A stretch of 64,000 bases of DNA, taken from positions 96,557 to 160,556 of the forward strand of contig NZ_FOGC01000005.1 of the NCBI RefSeq assembly GCF_900111105.1, in the 5' to 3' direction. The position numbers were made by a program, and so were the translations under genes. Shown here piece after piece: positions 48,289 through 58,956 of this stretch. Positions within the stretch are counted from its first letter, which is position 1, and each line of letters starts with the position of its first letter. A model generated the notes under the pieces. It saw only the letters and a program-made list of their open reading frames with translations. It did no database searches and was not told where the DNA came from. This DNA comes from Rosenbergiella nectarea. Its GTDB lineage: Bacteria; Pseudomonadota; Gammaproteobacteria; Enterobacterales; Enterobacteriaceae.

Positions 48289-49725
48289 TTAATTAAAGAG
48301 TGGACCGTTACGGACCAGTTCTCTGGGTAAGCTATTTTTAATACGCTGGTTAATAATTTTTACCAGTCCTAACACTTGTTGCTGATAACTCACCAAACAT
48401 TCGCCTTTAGGTAACGGCGTATCCGGATAGATATCTCGGCCTCGATACCATTCAGCGGCTTGCTCGGCTGTGAGTTCGACAGTCGTTGCCATGGGGGTGG
48501 CGAGAGCGGTTATCGCTTCATGGTGCCAGCGATACCCCTTGTTATGAATTTCCGCTAATCGAAAGCCGAGACGTGAGAATTTAACCTTACCCATTAGCGA
48601 TTCAACAGGCTTAGGGAATAGCCAGAGTTCTTTATCCCGTTGCCAGAGGCTGAGTGAACTCTCCCATTGGATACCGATAGACGCTGCTTGCTCAATAACC
48701 GTTTGCTGCGTTTTAGCTAAAACCGGTTGGAAGGGAAGTTTACCCACTTTAAAACCGGGGTGAGGAAGAGGATCTACGCCGCGTGTTTTACGCAGGCTTG
48801 CCACGAAGAATCCCTCGCTATCAAAGCGTTGCGGAAAGACATGAAGATAACCTTCTGGCGTTACTACGTGTTCTGCGCCAGGGAAAAGAGAGGCTAAAGA
48901 TTCGACCTCGATTGCGTCAGGAAAAGCAGTCGACAGTGACGCAATCACCTGTTGGTTTTCAATGGTGTTAAGGGTGCAGGTTGAGTAGATCAGTCGGCCC
49001 CCCGGTTTCAGGGCATGAAAAGCACTGACTAAGAGTTCACGCTGAGTCTGGGCAATCTCTTCGGTACTCTCAAGGCTCCAATGAGTAAAGGCTTGCGGGT
49101 CTTTACGGATCACGCCTTCCCCTGAGCAGGGCGCATCTAACAATATTGCATCGAACTGTTCTGGTAGGGCTGCACCAAAGACGCGCGCATCAAAATGGGT
49201 AAGCGCGGTGTTGACCACGCCACAGCGACTAATGTTAGCATGCAACACTTTGACGCGACTGGCAGCATATTCATTCGCGACAATAAGCCCTTGGTTAGCC
49301 ATTTTAGCGGCAATTTGAGTCGTTTTAGAGCCCGGTGCTGAGGCCATGTCCATCAAGCAGAGAGGGGTTTCCTCCGCCGCAAAGAGGGCTTGCACGGGTA
49401 ACATCGAGCTAGGCTCTTGAATATAGAATAAGCCGCTGAGATGCTCTGCGTAGCTCCCTAAGGGGATCTGCTCATCGTTAAGCTGAACCCAATAACCTTC
49501 TTCGCACCAAGGGACAGGGGTGAGCTGCCATGGATAGTCGGTAGTTAAGGCTAGAAAATCCGTGACACTGATTTTTAAAGTATTCACCCGTATGGCACGC
49601 CGAAGAGGGCGTTGACTGATCGCGAGAAATGCTGCGAAATCGTCATCGTTGGGAAGAGCCTGACGCATGAGTTCAAGAAATTGGGCGGGAAAATCGATAG
49701 CTTCAGTACTCACAATGGGATCCAT
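48289..49725 (-). CDS. rsmF: 16S rRNA m5C1407 methyltransferase RsmF
   Basis: 478 residues (E. coli 479). RNA cytosine-C5 methyltransferase of the NOL1/NOP2/Sun group. SAM motif [18 protein letters not shown], the catalytic pair of cysteines in [10 protein letters not shown] and YSTCTLN, and the RsmF-specific C-terminal part ([22 protein letters not shown] and [10 protein letters not shown]). The ATG at 49725 is chosen; a TTG three codons upstream is possible. In E. coli the order rsmF-letB-letA is the same. Confidence 0.95.
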   Translation of the reverse strand: MDPIVSTEAIDFPAQFLELMRQALPNDDDFAAFLAISQRPLRRAIRVNTLKISVTDFLALTTDYPWQLTPVPWCEEGYWVQLNDEQIPLGSYAEHLSGLFYIQEPSSMLPVQALFAAEETPLCLMDMASAPGSKTTQIAAKMANQGLIVANEYAASRVKVLHANISRCGVVNTALTHFDARVFGAALPEQFDAILLDAPCSGEGVIRKDPQAFTHWSLESTEEIAQTQRELLVSAFHALKPGGRLIYSTCTLNTIENQQVIASLSTAFPDAIEVESLASLFPGAEHVVTPEGYLHVFPQRFDSEGFFVASLRKTRGVDPLPHPGFKVGKLPFQPVLAKTQQTVIEQAASIGIQWESSLSLWQRDKELWLFPKPVESLMGKVKFSRLGFRLAEIHNKGYRWHHEAITALATPMATTVELTAEQAAEWYRGRDIYPDTPLPKGECLVSYQQQVLGLVKIINQRIKNSLPRELVRNGPLFN

Positions 49726-49785
49726 AGCGGTCAAAAGCCTAGTGTAGCATGAACACGGGCAGGAATTCTGCCCGTGTAGGAGGGA

Positions 49786-52425
49786 TTATTCTTGGCGAGG
49801 GATAGCCGTTCCCCACTTCTGCCAACCGTCTGGCGCCTCATCGCGCAATAGGAAGTGTTTATTCGATTCAGCTTCAGGCGCTAGTGGCACCGTGGGTGGC
49901 GTCGCAAATTGAATACCTCCGCGAATAAATTGCTGGAAGGTTCCGGTTTTGACGACACCGCCTGTCAGGCCAAAATCAAGAGAGTAACCTGATGCCAACC
50001 AAAACACCGAGTTATTACGGACCAGATGTTGATAACGTGTACTAATACGCATCGCGATCTGTACTCGGTCAGCTAAGTTTCCTAGAGAGGTACCGGTAAC
50101 GGTGCCGACTTCTACCCCGCGATAGAGGACCGGTGTTCCCACAGTAAGGGTGCCAGCATCTGGCGCATCGACATAGACGTTCAGACCATCTAAGTAGCGT
50201 GAATCGGTAATGGTATCCTCTTGCAGCTCAAAGCTGCGCCGTACGCTCCCTGTCCCGGGATCGACGTTGACATAAGGCTGTAACAGTGACTCTAAGTGGT
50301 TGACACCATTCGAAGAGATTTCCGGTGATACCACAGAGAATTGGCTACCGCTGCGGGCAAAATGTTGATCATACTCAGGGTAAAGTACCGCTTTGGCCTC
50401 AACCTGATGTAAGTTCTGGCTGAGTGACAGGCTCTCGACTTGGCCGACATTAATACCCAAATATTTGATGGGCATCCCTGTAGCCAATTTACTGCCATCA
50501 AAGGTATGGAAGACAATTTGACTACCCACCGCATTGGCAGCATTACGACTTACAAACAGCTCGCGATATTTACCTTGATGTTTAGTGACCCCAGAAAGGC
50601 TATCGAAGCTGATTGCGCCTTTTAATGCCCGATTCAACGGAGTGGCCTGGACCGTGATACCGTTGGAATTAAACTGAACTCGAGCGCCGCCCTCCGCCCA
50701 GAACACGCTTGAGTCAGTGATCAACTTTCGGTATTTCGGCGCAATATGCACCGATACGATAAAATTGTCAGCGTTCGGGGTGATATCGACGATCTCCCCC
50801 ACTTGGTAACGACGATAAAGCACGACGCTGCCTGCTTGAATATCCGGTAGGCTTGAGGCTTTAAGTTTTAACGTGACCGAGGGTTTATCCCCTTGCGTTT
50901 TATCTTTAGCCGCATCGTCGTCAGCGTAAAGGGGATAATGTGCGCTCGGTTGGCCTTTCTCACCGGTATTCACTCGAATACCGCCTTGTATCCATTGTTG
51001 TGGTGGCGCGCCCACCAACTTTAGGCCATCGAGTCCCATGCGAATGCGGATCTGGCTATCGGCGATGAACTGGCTATCGGCATGAATAAAATGGCGATAT
51101 TGTGGTTCGACCGAAACTTGGAATACGACCCCTCGGTCGGTCAGGGTGCGTTGCGCAACTTTGCCGATTGGCACTCCATTGAGGATTAGGGGTTGACCTG
51201 CGTCGATGCCATAACTTTCAGGCGCAGTCAATTCAATGGTGAGGCTATTAGGAACTTGTAGCAGTGATTGACTCGCAGGCAGTACGGTGAACTCTGTCGC
51301 CGCTTCGCCTTCCCCCGGGATCAATTGCAACACAGTACCCGTCAGTAACGAGCCGACCGAGAGGTTACCGCCTTGTAAGCTAGGTTGGCGCATCTCGATA
51401 CGTGTCCCTGTACGCATCAACCCGACAACACTCGGATCGACCGTCAGTTCTCCCGTAATATGGTGTTGATCGGTCAGACTGATGTGGGTAAGCGTACCGA
51501 CTTGTAAGCCTTGGTACATTAACGCGGTTGAACCTGCCGTAAGGGTATCAGCACTGGGTAACTTTAACGTAAAATTAACGCCACGCTTGCTTTCCGCAAG
51601 ATTAGGAAAGAGTTCATAACGCGCCTGATTCTGTGCAGATTCTGAGTCTTGAGGAGAATCAAAGGCAATTGCCCCATTGATTAACGCTGGAACGCTGGTC
51701 AGGTTAACATTCACTCCCGACGCGCCTAACGTCGCTTGTAGCCCTGAAACGTTCCAAAATCGGCTATTTTTCTTAACGAGCTGCGTGTAACGTCTTTCGA
51801 TCAACACATCAATTAGCACGCCTTTGCCTTGAGGGGAAAAACTGTAATCATACACGCGACCTACGGGGACTTTTTGATAATAAACCTGAGATCCTGTGTT
51901 AAGCGAGCCTAAATCATTCGCGTGAAGTTGAATAATCAGTCCACCGTTATTGACGATATTTTTGGGCTGACTATCAGATGCAGTGAAACTGTCTGTTGCA
52001 GCGCCATCACCTGGCATCATACCGATATAATTACCGCCGACGAGAGCATCCAATCCTGAGACGCCAGCCAGCGAAGCCTGTGGGGTGACTAACCAAAATT
52101 TCGTATTGGCCCGCAAGGCATCTTTCATACTACTTTTGATGCTCGCTTTGATTTTGATCACGCGATAGTTATCTGTCAGGACAATATCTTGAACCGTACC
52201 GATCTCAACGCCCTGATAGCGGATAGGGGTACGGCCAGGCACAATACCATCTGCAGTGTGGAAATTTATGGTGATTGTTGTTCCACTTTCTTGATAGTTC
52301 TTCCATAGGAGCCACCCGGTAATCAGCAGTGCCACGATGGGGAGAAACCAAAAAGGGGAAAGACGGCGCTTTTTTTTAACCGTAGCGCTAATCGGTGTAT
52401 TCGGCATTTCCTGTTGCATGGGCAT
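49786..52425 (-). CDS. letB: MCE-domain lipid transport tunnel protein LetB (YebT)
   Basis: 879 residues (E. coli 877). One N-terminal membrane helix (LSPFWFLPIVALLITGWLLW) and then a tandem array of MCE domains, seven in E. coli; repeats are visible from the recurring pattern GxPxxYxGxxVGxV (for example TPIRYQGVEIGTVQDI and GMPIKYLGINVGQVESL). In E. coli LetB forms a stacked-ring tunnel across the periplasm that helps outer-membrane lipid homeostasis. Its start overlaps the 3' end of letA by 38 bp. Alternative starts at the second and third Met are possible. Confidence 0.95.
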   Translation of the reverse strand: MPMQQEMPNTPISATVKKKRRLSPFWFLPIVALLITGWLLWKNYQESGTTITINFHTADGIVPGRTPIRYQGVEIGTVQDIVLTDNYRVIKIKASIKSSMKDALRANTKFWLVTPQASLAGVSGLDALVGGNYIGMMPGDGAATDSFTASDSQPKNIVNNGGLIIQLHANDLGSLNTGSQVYYQKVPVGRVYDYSFSPQGKGVLIDVLIERRYTQLVKKNSRFWNVSGLQATLGASGVNVNLTSVPALINGAIAFDSPQDSESAQNQARYELFPNLAESKRGVNFTLKLPSADTLTAGSTALMYQGLQVGTLTHISLTDQHHITGELTVDPSVVGLMRTGTRIEMRQPSLQGGNLSVGSLLTGTVLQLIPGEGEAATEFTVLPASQSLLQVPNSLTIELTAPESYGIDAGQPLILNGVPIGKVAQRTLTDRGVVFQVSVEPQYRHFIHADSQFIADSQIRIRMGLDGLKLVGAPPQQWIQGGIRVNTGEKGQPSAHYPLYADDDAAKDKTQGDKPSVTLKLKASSLPDIQAGSVVLYRRYQVGEIVDITPNADNFIVSVHIAPKYRKLITDSSVFWAEGGARVQFNSNGITVQATPLNRALKGAISFDSLSGVTKHQGKYRELFVSRNAANAVGSQIVFHTFDGSKLATGMPIKYLGINVGQVESLSLSQNLHQVEAKAVLYPEYDQHFARSGSQFSVVSPEISSNGVNHLESLLQPYVNVDPGTGSVRRSFELQEDTITDSRYLDGLNVYVDAPDAGTLTVGTPVLYRGVEVGTVTGTSLGNLADRVQIAMRISTRYQHLVRNNSVFWLASGYSLDFGLTGGVVKTGTFQQFIRGGIQFATPPTVPLAPEAESNKHFLLRDEAPDGWQKWGTAIPRQE

Positions 52426-53632
52426 CCCAGAGTAAGCGGCTATCGAGCCATTCTACGGATAGAATGGTAAGAAAAACAGCGGAACCAAAATAAAGCGCGG
52501 CCGGTCCCATTGTAAAAGCGAGAAGTTGGTCACGATCGACCAATGACATCGTTAGCGAAATCACAAAGAGATCGAGCATAGACCATCTCCCAATCCATCT
52601 CACAGCCCTCAGTAATCGTACCCGTGTTTTTAGGCCTTGTGCACAACGCATATGAATACTAATCAGGAGCGCTAACAAAATAATCACTTTACTGATCGGG
52701 ACCAAGATACTTGCTGTGAAGACCACCATCGCCACAGGGATATTCCCGCTGGCAAGTGAAACGATTCCGGAGAAAATAGTGTCATCCTGGCGGGCACCGT
52801 TCAGATAAATTATTGAAATCGGTAATAGATTGGCCGGAAAGAGAAAAATGATTGAACTGATCAATGCGGCCCAGGCTTTCTGTAAGCTATAAGGAATGCG
52901 TGGCGTCAATGTGACATAACAACGAGGACAACGCCCACGCTCATCACTCTGACCACTGTAATGACAATGGATACAGCATTTTACCTCTTCTGGCTTTAGC
53001 GCTTGCCGGGGTTGCGGATAATATTTCTGCCACAGACTTTGTACATCAAGATGAATAATTAACAAGAGATAGAATAGGGTAAGGCTGATAAAAGCGAGTA
53101 GGCCGTAGCCTGCAAACAGGTCTGCGTAATCCTTCACTTTAATGGCGGCAACGACTACCCCAATCAAGTAGATATCGAACATAATCCACTCTTTAAGCTT
53201 ATCCAACACTAATAGTACTGGGCGCAAGTTCATCCCCAACGGTTTACCTACTGCGAGATAAACCAGACAAAGGGCCAGTGCCAGTGGGGTACCAATAACG
53301 CAAAAACAGACCATCGCGGCAGTAATGATGTCACCTTGATCAACCATCTGCATCACTCCCGCCAGCATACTGGCGCTGATGGTCATGCCGAGTAGACGGA
53401 TTTCGATTAGAGGTAGTGTCCAAGCAAGGGGCATTAGGCAAAGCATTAAACAGGCCAGACAGCATAATCTGGAGAAGGACCAGTCTCTGCCTGTCGCCAC
53501 TTTCACTCGGCACCGAGGACAGTAAGCGACTTCACCTATCTTCAAAATGGGTCGGTGATAAACATGGTCACATTCTACACAGCGCTTGAGGTCAGTGTAG
53601 GTTTCAGGTGGACTGATAGCGGTTATTTTCAT
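52388..53632 (-). CDS. letA: LetA (YebS), PqiA-family inner-membrane partner of LetB
   Basis: 414 residues. Two PqiA-like halves, each starting with a cysteine-rich zinc-ribbon pair (CVECDHVYH...CPRC at ~18-41, and CIHCHYSG...CPRC) followed by four membrane segments. Conserved SMLDLFVISL and LKEWIMFDIYLIG match the family. Co-transcribed with letB; the pair is thought to feed or extract lipids through the LetB tunnel. Confidence 0.95.
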   Translation of the reverse strand: MKITAISPPETYTDLKRCVECDHVYHRPILKIGEVAYCPRCRVKVATGRDWSFSRLCCLACLMLCLMPLAWTLPLIEIRLLGMTISASMLAGVMQMVDQGDIITAAMVCFCVIGTPLALALCLVYLAVGKPLGMNLRPVLLVLDKLKEWIMFDIYLIGVVVAAIKVKDYADLFAGYGLLAFISLTLFYLLLIIHLDVQSLWQKYYPQPRQALKPEEVKCCIHCHYSGQSDERGRCPRCYVTLTPRIPYSLQKAWAALISSIIFLFPANLLPISIIYLNGARQDDTIFSGIVSLASGNIPVAMVVFTASILVPISKVIILLALLISIHMRCAQGLKTRVRLLRAVRWIGRWSMLDLFVISLTMSLVDRDQLLAFTMGPAALYFGSAVFLTILSVEWLDSRLLWDAHATGNAEYTD

Positions 53633-53833
53633 CGCGCGTTATCAGTAATTATCGTTACGAAGCATAAAATTTTCATTGTTAGGTAATTAGGTCTGCTATA
53701 GTCGTTGAAAGCGTAATGTATCAGAAGTTCCCTGAATAAGAATATAAGCATAGTTGAGCGTCATGCGATGTCTATTTCTTTCACTCATTCAAGGTCTATT
53801 CGCGATTATTCACTGTCACTTTATGGTTGGAAA

Positions 53834-54349
53834 ATGAGTAAGCCAGAATTTTATCAAGATATGTCCCGAGACCTCAGCGCCCTCAACAGCGGTGAGCGAG
53901 CATTTTTGCCGATTCTCGCGAATTGTAGTGCGTTACTTTTCGAAAGAATGGCGGGGCTAAATTGGGTGGGGTTTTACCTGCTCAGTGAGAGAGACACGTT
54001 AGTGCTCGGACCCTTTCAAGGTAAATTGGCCTGCGTTCGTATCCCGGTTGGAAAAGGGGTATGTGGCACGGCAGTCGCAACGGGGGACGTTCAACGGGTA
54101 GCCGATGTTCATCAATTTAGTGGTCATATCGCTTGCGATTCAGCCAGTAACAGTGAAATAGTCTTACCGCTGCGCTGTGAAGGGAAAATTATCGGTGTAT
54201 TGGATATCGATAGCCCACATTTTTCGCATTTTGATCATGAAGATGAAGCGGGTCTTGAATCTGTAGTGAATACTCTTGAGACCTTACTTTCAGCCACTGA
54301 AATTTCTCTTTTTTTACAACAATTAAAAGGTAATTTCGATGAGGCATAG
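53834..54349 (+). CDS. msrC: Free methionine-(R)-sulfoxide reductase MsrC
   Basis: 171 residues from the chosen ATG (E. coli 165). GAF-domain enzyme that reduces free Met-R-sulfoxide. The three redox cysteines appear in LACVRIPVGKGVCG and HIACDSASNSEIVLP. The start at 53834 (MSKPEFYQDMSRDL) aligns with E. coli MNKTEFYADLNRDF. An in-frame ATG at 53768 would add 22 residues not seen in the family core, so the start is moderately certain. Upstream of proQ on the same strand. Confidence 0.9.
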   Translation: MSKPEFYQDMSRDLSALNSGERAFLPILANCSALLFERMAGLNWVGFYLLSERDTLVLGPFQGKLACVRIPVGKGVCGTAVATGDVQRVADVHQFSGHIACDSASNSEIVLPLRCEGKIIGVLDIDSPHFSHFDHEDEAGLESVVNTLETLLSATEISLFLQQLKGNFDEA

Positions 54350-54428
54350 CAATTAGCGCTGTAGTCATTATAATGTCGCTTGTTCATGCCTGCGTTGGTC
54401 GGCAAAACCGTTGTAATCAGGAAATTTC

Positions 54429-55100
54429 ATGGAAAATCAACCTAAGTTGAGTAGTAGTAAAGAAGTCATTGCATACCTTTCGCAGCAATTTCCAAGCTGT
54501 TTTATTGCAGAAGGTGAAGCTAAGCCGTTAAAAATCGGTATTTTTCAGGATTTAGTCGAGCGTATTCCTGCTGAGATGAACCTGAGTAAAACTCAGCTTC
54601 GTTCAGCGCTGCGTGTCTACACTTCGAGCTGGCGTTATCTCTACGGGATTAAAGCTGGTGCGACCCGTGTTGATCTTGACGGTAATGCATGTGGAACGCT
54701 CGAAGAGCAACATGTTGAACACGCTCGTCAGCAGCTTGAAGAAGCCAAAGCTCGTGTTGCGGCGCACCGTGCGAAACAACGTAGTGAAGCTAAAGCTGAT
54801 GACGCAGGTAAGGCGGAACGCCGCCCACGTAAACCAACAGCCCGTAAACCTGTTGCACAGAATACGTCCGCGACGGAAAATAAACCTCGCAAGCCTAAGA
54901 AAGACTCGCGTCAATCACCCCCTGCTGAGGGCAAACCAGTGACTGATATTTCAGTGCTGAAAGTCGGTCAACCCATTCGCGTTAAAGCAGGTATGAGTGC
55001 CGTCGACGCTACTGTGCTTGAAATCTCTAAAGAGGGAGTTCGAGTTCAATTAGCGTCAGGACTGGCAATGATTGTACGCCCAGAACATTTGCAGTTCTGA
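54429..55100 (+). CDS. proQ: RNA chaperone ProQ
   Basis: 223 residues. The N-terminal FinO-like RNA-binding domain (~1-115; [43 protein letters not shown]) is followed by a basic Lys/Arg/Pro/Ala-rich linker (~118-170) and a C-terminal Tudor-like domain ([25 protein letters not shown]). ProQ binds many structured small RNAs and mRNA 3' ends. prc begins 19 bp after the stop. Confidence 0.96.
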   Translation: MENQPKLSSSKEVIAYLSQQFPSCFIAEGEAKPLKIGIFQDLVERIPAEMNLSKTQLRSALRVYTSSWRYLYGIKAGATRVDLDGNACGTLEEQHVEHARQQLEEAKARVAAHRAKQRSEAKADDAGKAERRPRKPTARKPVAQNTSATENKPRKPKKDSRQSPPAEGKPVTDISVLKVGQPIRVKAGMSAVDATVLEISKEGVRVQLASGLAMIVRPEHLQF

Positions 55101-55119
55101 AACGGAGAGTGACCCAGGC

Positions 55120-57165
55120 ATGAACACCAGTTTTAAAGTAAGTTTACTTGTCGCCACTCTGTTTATGGGGCAAGCGTTTGCTGCTGATCCTATTACTCGT
55201 CAAGATCAGATCCCACAATTACAAGAGCAACCGCAACAAGTTACGGTAAGTCAGCGTGTCACGGCACGCTTTACTCAGTCGCATTATCGGCAAATCACTT
55301 TAGATACCGCGTTCTCAAGTAAAATATTTGACCGTTATCTGAATATGATTGACTACAGCCATAATATTTTACTGAGTAGCGATATTGCTCAATTTGCTGG
55401 CAAAAAGTCGCAAGTCGGCCAAGAACTGGAGTCTGGGAATCTCGACACGTTTTATCAGTTATTTAACGTGTCCCAGCGTCGCCGCTTCGAACGTTTACAG
55501 TATGCGCTGAGCGCATTAGCTAAACCGATGAATTTCACCTCTCATGATTCTATTAATTTGGACCGGAGCAAAGCACCGTGGCCAACGTCGACAGACGAGC
55601 TCAATAAATTGTGGGACGCTAAAGTTACCTATGACGAGCTTACGTTGAAGCTCGCTGGGAAAAATGAACAAGAGGTCCGTGATACGTTAACACGACGCTA
55701 TAATGCAGCGTTACGTCGCGTATCACAAACCACCAGCGAAGATGTGTTTCAAACGGTCATGAATGCGTTTGCGCATGAGATCGATCCCCATACAAATTAT
55801 CTTTCACCCCGTAATACTGAACAATTTAATACCGAAATGAGCTTATCCTTAGAAGGGATCGGGGCGGTATTACAGATGGATGACGATTACGCGATGATTA
55901 ACTCGATGGTTGCAGGCGGCCCTGCGGCGCGCAGTAAGGCATTGAGCATCGGTGATAAAATCATCGGTGTCGGGCAAGTGGGGCAACCCATCGAAGATGT
56001 CGTCGGTTGGCGTCTTGATGATGTGGTTGAAAAAATTAAAGGGCCTAAGGGAAGTAAAGTTCGTTTAGAGATCCAGCCTGCGGCTAAGGGCAGTAAAACA
56101 CGCATCATCACACTGACTCGAGCGCGGATCCGTTTAGAGGATCGTGCCGTGCAGGGTTCTGTTCATCAAGTCGGTAAAAATAAAGTTGGCGTACTGGATA
56201 TTCCTGGTTTCTACGTCGGCCTGACTGATGATGTCAAAGTACAGTTACAAAAACTCCAAAAACAGCATGTCGATAGTATTGTCATTGACTTGCGGACTAA
56301 CGGTGGTGGAGCATTAACTGAAGCGGTATCGCTCTCAGGTCTCTTTATCCCGTCAGGTCCCGTGGTACAAGTTCGCGATAACACCGGTAATATTCATCAG
56401 GACAGCGATGATGATGGGGTGGTTTATTACAATGGCCCATTAGTCGTGCTAGTGGATAGATTCAGTGCTTCTGCCTCTGAAATTTTCTCGGCTGCAATGC
56501 AAGATTATGGCAGAGCCTTGATTGTCGGTGAGCCTACTTTTGGTAAAGGGACGGTTCAACAATACCGTTCTTTAAATCGTATTTACGATCAAATGCTCCG
56601 TCCAGACTGGCCTGCATTAGGATCAGTACAATATACCATCCAGAAATTTTATCGCATCAACGGTGGTAGTACACAGCGTAAAGGTGTCACGCCGGATATC
56701 TTGATGCCGACGGGCGTAGAGGCTATCAAAACTGGCGAGAAATACGAAGATAACGCACTGCCTTGGGATAGCATAAAAGCGGCCAATTATTCACCAATGG
56801 CTGACTTACAGCCCTATTTGGCCAAGCTACGTCAAGAGCATGAAACGCGTATTGCCAACGATCGTGAGTTCCAATATATCATTAAAGATATTCAACGCTT
56901 TGATGCGATGAAAGATAAAATGGATATTGTGTCGCTCAACCTGGCGGAACGTCAAAAAGAGAACAATGAAGAGGACAAACTTCGCTTAGAACGTATTAAC
57001 GCACGTTTTCAAGCGGAAGGAAAAAAACCTCTTGCTTCGTTAGATGCTCTACCAAAAGACTATAAGGAGCCAGATCCTTATCTTGATGAGAGTGTGGCGA
57101 TCGCTAACGATCTCGCCAGTGTGGAAAGTAAAAATCCGCCTGCATCAACGGCTACGAAGAAGTAA
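55120..57165 (+). CDS. prc: Tail-specific periplasmic protease Prc (Tsp)
   Basis: 681 residues (E. coli 682). Signal peptide ending near FMGQAFA, an N-terminal helical domain, a PDZ domain (~235-320; SLEGIGAVLQMDDDYAMI), and the S41 peptidase core with catalytic Ser451 (FSASASE) and Lys476 (GEPTFGKGT). Prc processes FtsI and, with NlpI, degrades MepS. The ATG at 55120 gives a proper signal peptide; longer in-frame readings start inside proQ. Confidence 0.96.
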   Translation: MNTSFKVSLLVATLFMGQAFAADPITRQDQIPQLQEQPQQVTVSQRVTARFTQSHYRQITLDTAFSSKIFDRYLNMIDYSHNILLSSDIAQFAGKKSQVGQELESGNLDTFYQLFNVSQRRRFERLQYALSALAKPMNFTSHDSINLDRSKAPWPTSTDELNKLWDAKVTYDELTLKLAGKNEQEVRDTLTRRYNAALRRVSQTTSEDVFQTVMNAFAHEIDPHTNYLSPRNTEQFNTEMSLSLEGIGAVLQMDDDYAMINSMVAGGPAARSKALSIGDKIIGVGQVGQPIEDVVGWRLDDVVEKIKGPKGSKVRLEIQPAAKGSKTRIITLTRARIRLEDRAVQGSVHQVGKNKVGVLDIPGFYVGLTDDVKVQLQKLQKQHVDSIVIDLRTNGGGALTEAVSLSGLFIPSGPVVQVRDNTGNIHQDSDDDGVVYYNGPLVVLVDRFSASASEIFSAAMQDYGRALIVGEPTFGKGTVQQYRSLNRIYDQMLRPDWPALGSVQYTIQKFYRINGGSTQRKGVTPDILMPTGVEAIKTGEKYEDNALPWDSIKAANYSPMADLQPYLAKLRQEHETRIANDREFQYIIKDIQRFDAMKDKMDIVSLNLAERQKENNEEDKLRLERINARFQAEGKKPLASLDALPKDYKEPDPYLDESVAIANDLASVESKNPPASTATKK

Positions 57166-57181
57166 TTCATGCTATTAAGAT

Positions 57182-57205
57182 AAACCCGCCCCGGCGGGTT
57201 TTTTT
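57182..57205 (+). terminator. Rho-independent terminator after prc
   Basis: AAACCCGCC / GGCGGGTTT stem with a minimal loop, extended by a seven-T run. Confidence 0.92.
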
Positions 57206-57381
57206 ATACTTATGACTTTACATGTCAGTTAAATCAGACAAACTGTGAGAAGTGTATGACAAAATGTAAAGTTATGTCTTTTCAGTGGGATATAACTCCT
57301 CACCTCTTGAAAACTCTTGGCAACAGCCTAGGATAGTGCCAAATAAGTTCAGGTTCTGTTTTCAAGGAAATATAAACGTCT

Positions 57382-58260
57382 ATGATGCGTATCGTGTTGT
57401 TCCTCTGTACTAACCTCGCCGTTATGGCGGTGTTCGGTATCATTCTAAGCTTAACCGGCATTCGCTCGGCCAGTATTCCAGGCTTACTGATTATGGCGGC
57501 TTTATTTGGCTTTGGCGGCTCTTTTATTTCGTTATTGATGTCTAAATGGATGGCATTACGTTCGGTGGGCGGCGAAGTGATTGAGCAGCCACGTAATGAA
57601 ACCGAAAGATGGTTAATGCAGGTGGTGACTCAACAATCTCAACAAGTTGGGATTACAACGCCGCAGGTTGCTATTTATCATGCACCCGATATCAATGCTT
57701 TTGCGACGGGAGCAAGAAAAAATGCCTCCTTGGTGGCCGTGTCAACGGGGCTCCTACAAAATATGAACCGCGATGAAGCTGAGGCCGTAATCGCCCACGA
57801 GATCAGCCACGTTGCCAATGGTGACATGGTGACCATGACCCTTATTCAAGGGGTGGTAAACACCTTTGTTATCTTTATCTCTCGGATCATTGCGCAGGTC
57901 GCCTCCGGCTTTTTAAGTTCAGATCGCGAAGAGGAGGGGAGTAACGGTAATCCTCTGGTCTATTTTGCTGTGGCCACCGTCTTAGAACTCGTGTTCGGTA
58001 TCCTCGCTAGCATCATTACTATGTGGTTTTCACGTCATCGTGAATTTCATGCCGATGCGGGGTCAGCCAAGTTGGTGGGGCGTGAAAAGATGATTGCGGC
58101 ACTGGAACGATTAAAAACCAGTTACGAGCCTCAGGAGCCTGGCACAATGGCAGCGTTTTGTATTAACGGTAAGCAAAAAAGCTTGAGCGATCTCTTTATG
58201 TCGCATCCACCGCTCGATAAACGTATTGAGGCGCTGCGCCAAGGCCAATATATCAAATAA
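57382..58260 (+). CDS. htpX: Membrane metalloprotease HtpX
   Basis: 292 residues (E. coli 293), M48 family. Two N-terminal membrane segments (~4-24, ~34-54), zinc motif HEISH at 139-143 ([14 protein letters not shown]), two more segments, and the third ligand Glu in [17 protein letters not shown]. Degrades damaged membrane proteins alongside FtsH; Cpx-controlled in E. coli, though I found no convincing CpxR box. yebQ and kdgR, which follow in E. coli, are absent. Confidence 0.97.
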   Translation: MMRIVLFLCTNLAVMAVFGIILSLTGIRSASIPGLLIMAALFGFGGSFISLLMSKWMALRSVGGEVIEQPRNETERWLMQVVTQQSQQVGITTPQVAIYHAPDINAFATGARKNASLVAVSTGLLQNMNRDEAEAVIAHEISHVANGDMVTMTLIQGVVNTFVIFISRIIAQVASGFLSSDREEEGSNGNPLVYFAVATVLELVFGILASIITMWFSRHREFHADAGSAKLVGREKMIAALERLKTSYEPQEPGTMAAFCINGKQKSLSDLFMSHPPLDKRIEALRQGQYIK

Positions 58261-58267
58261 TCAGGTC

Positions 58268-58492
58268 TCATATTTCCCTACTATCATTCGTTTTTCTTAG
58301 CAGGGGGCAGCGTTCAGGCGCTGTCTCCGAAGCGTAAAGATAGTCCGCATTGATTAATCCTCTGCCGGTTAAGTATTCACAGCGTAGATTAAATCCCGTC
58401 TTATCTGCTTCCCGGTAAGTCAAAATCCCATAATCCGACACCATCATTATCGCCCAACTCCCGATTACAACGATTAACAGTCGCGTTAACAT
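58268..58492 (-). CDS. yobH: YobH family small exported/membrane protein
   Basis: 74 residues. One N-terminal hydrophobic segment (LLIVVIGSWAIMM), then DYGIL, FNLRCEYLTGRG and ERCPLLRKTN, which align with E. coli YobH (GYGVL, LQCTYLTARG, DCPLLRKSN). The two cysteines are conserved. Function unknown. Its stop is eight bases from the convergent htpX stop. Confidence 0.82.
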   Translation of the reverse strand: MLTRLLIVVIGSWAIMMVSDYGILTYREADKTGFNLRCEYLTGRGLINADYLYASETAPERCPLLRKTNDSREI

Positions 58493-58665
58493 TTTTGTCG
58501 ATTTCCTGTAGGTAATATTGAGCTAGGGAAGTAGCATGCCCTTGTGCGTGCTAATAATCGATAAGAGATAACCGAAAGAATCAGTCCCAATAATCCTGAT
58601 GACCAAGCAGAGCAGAGCGAGTAGAATGAAGACAATCTTAATGAGTATTGGTATTAGGTCGAAAA

Positions 58666-58956
58666 ATGAATGAATTGGTCGCTGGCGGCGGGAGCTATAT
58701 GTTACCTGCATTATTCGGTATTGCTGTGGTATTTTTCTGTGTAGTGGTATTTATTTCAATGCGCAGAGCAGTAAGAGCTAATGATCAGATCTTATTATTG
58801 GAAGCTTCACTGCGTGAACAGCGTAAACAAACCAAAATTTTACAGCAGTTAGTTGAATTAAGCTGCGAACCTGAGGTTGTTGAACCTAGAGTCGAAAGCG
58901 TTAACGAGCAACCGACTGAAGAGCCTTCACATTTAACGTTTAGAGCCGAACGCTAG
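58666..58956 (+). CDS. yebO: YebO family single-pass membrane protein
   Basis: 96 residues. One membrane helix (~14-34) followed by RRAVRANDQILLLEASLREQRKQTKILQQL, a predicted coiled coil matching E. coli YebO (NRASSRANEQIELLEALLDQQKRQ), then an acidic tail ending in AER as in E. coli. Function unknown. The ATG at 58666 is used; six upstream in-frame codons begin with GTG and have weaker support. Confidence 0.85.
   Translation: MNELVAGGGSYMLPALFGIAVVFFCVVVFISMRRAVRANDQILLLEASLREQRKQTKILQQLVELSCEPEVVEPRVESVNEQPTEEPSHLTFRAER

Noticed and set aside
57240-57300. CpxR box upstream of htpX
   Set aside because: GTATG and GTAAA elements occur, but the spacing and first half do not fit GTAAA-N5-GTAAA.
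58523-58640. Minus-strand hydrophobic reading as MgrB
   Set aside because: No suitable start codon or ribosome site, and it lacks the two cysteines and FFSGICAIN-type segment of MgrB.
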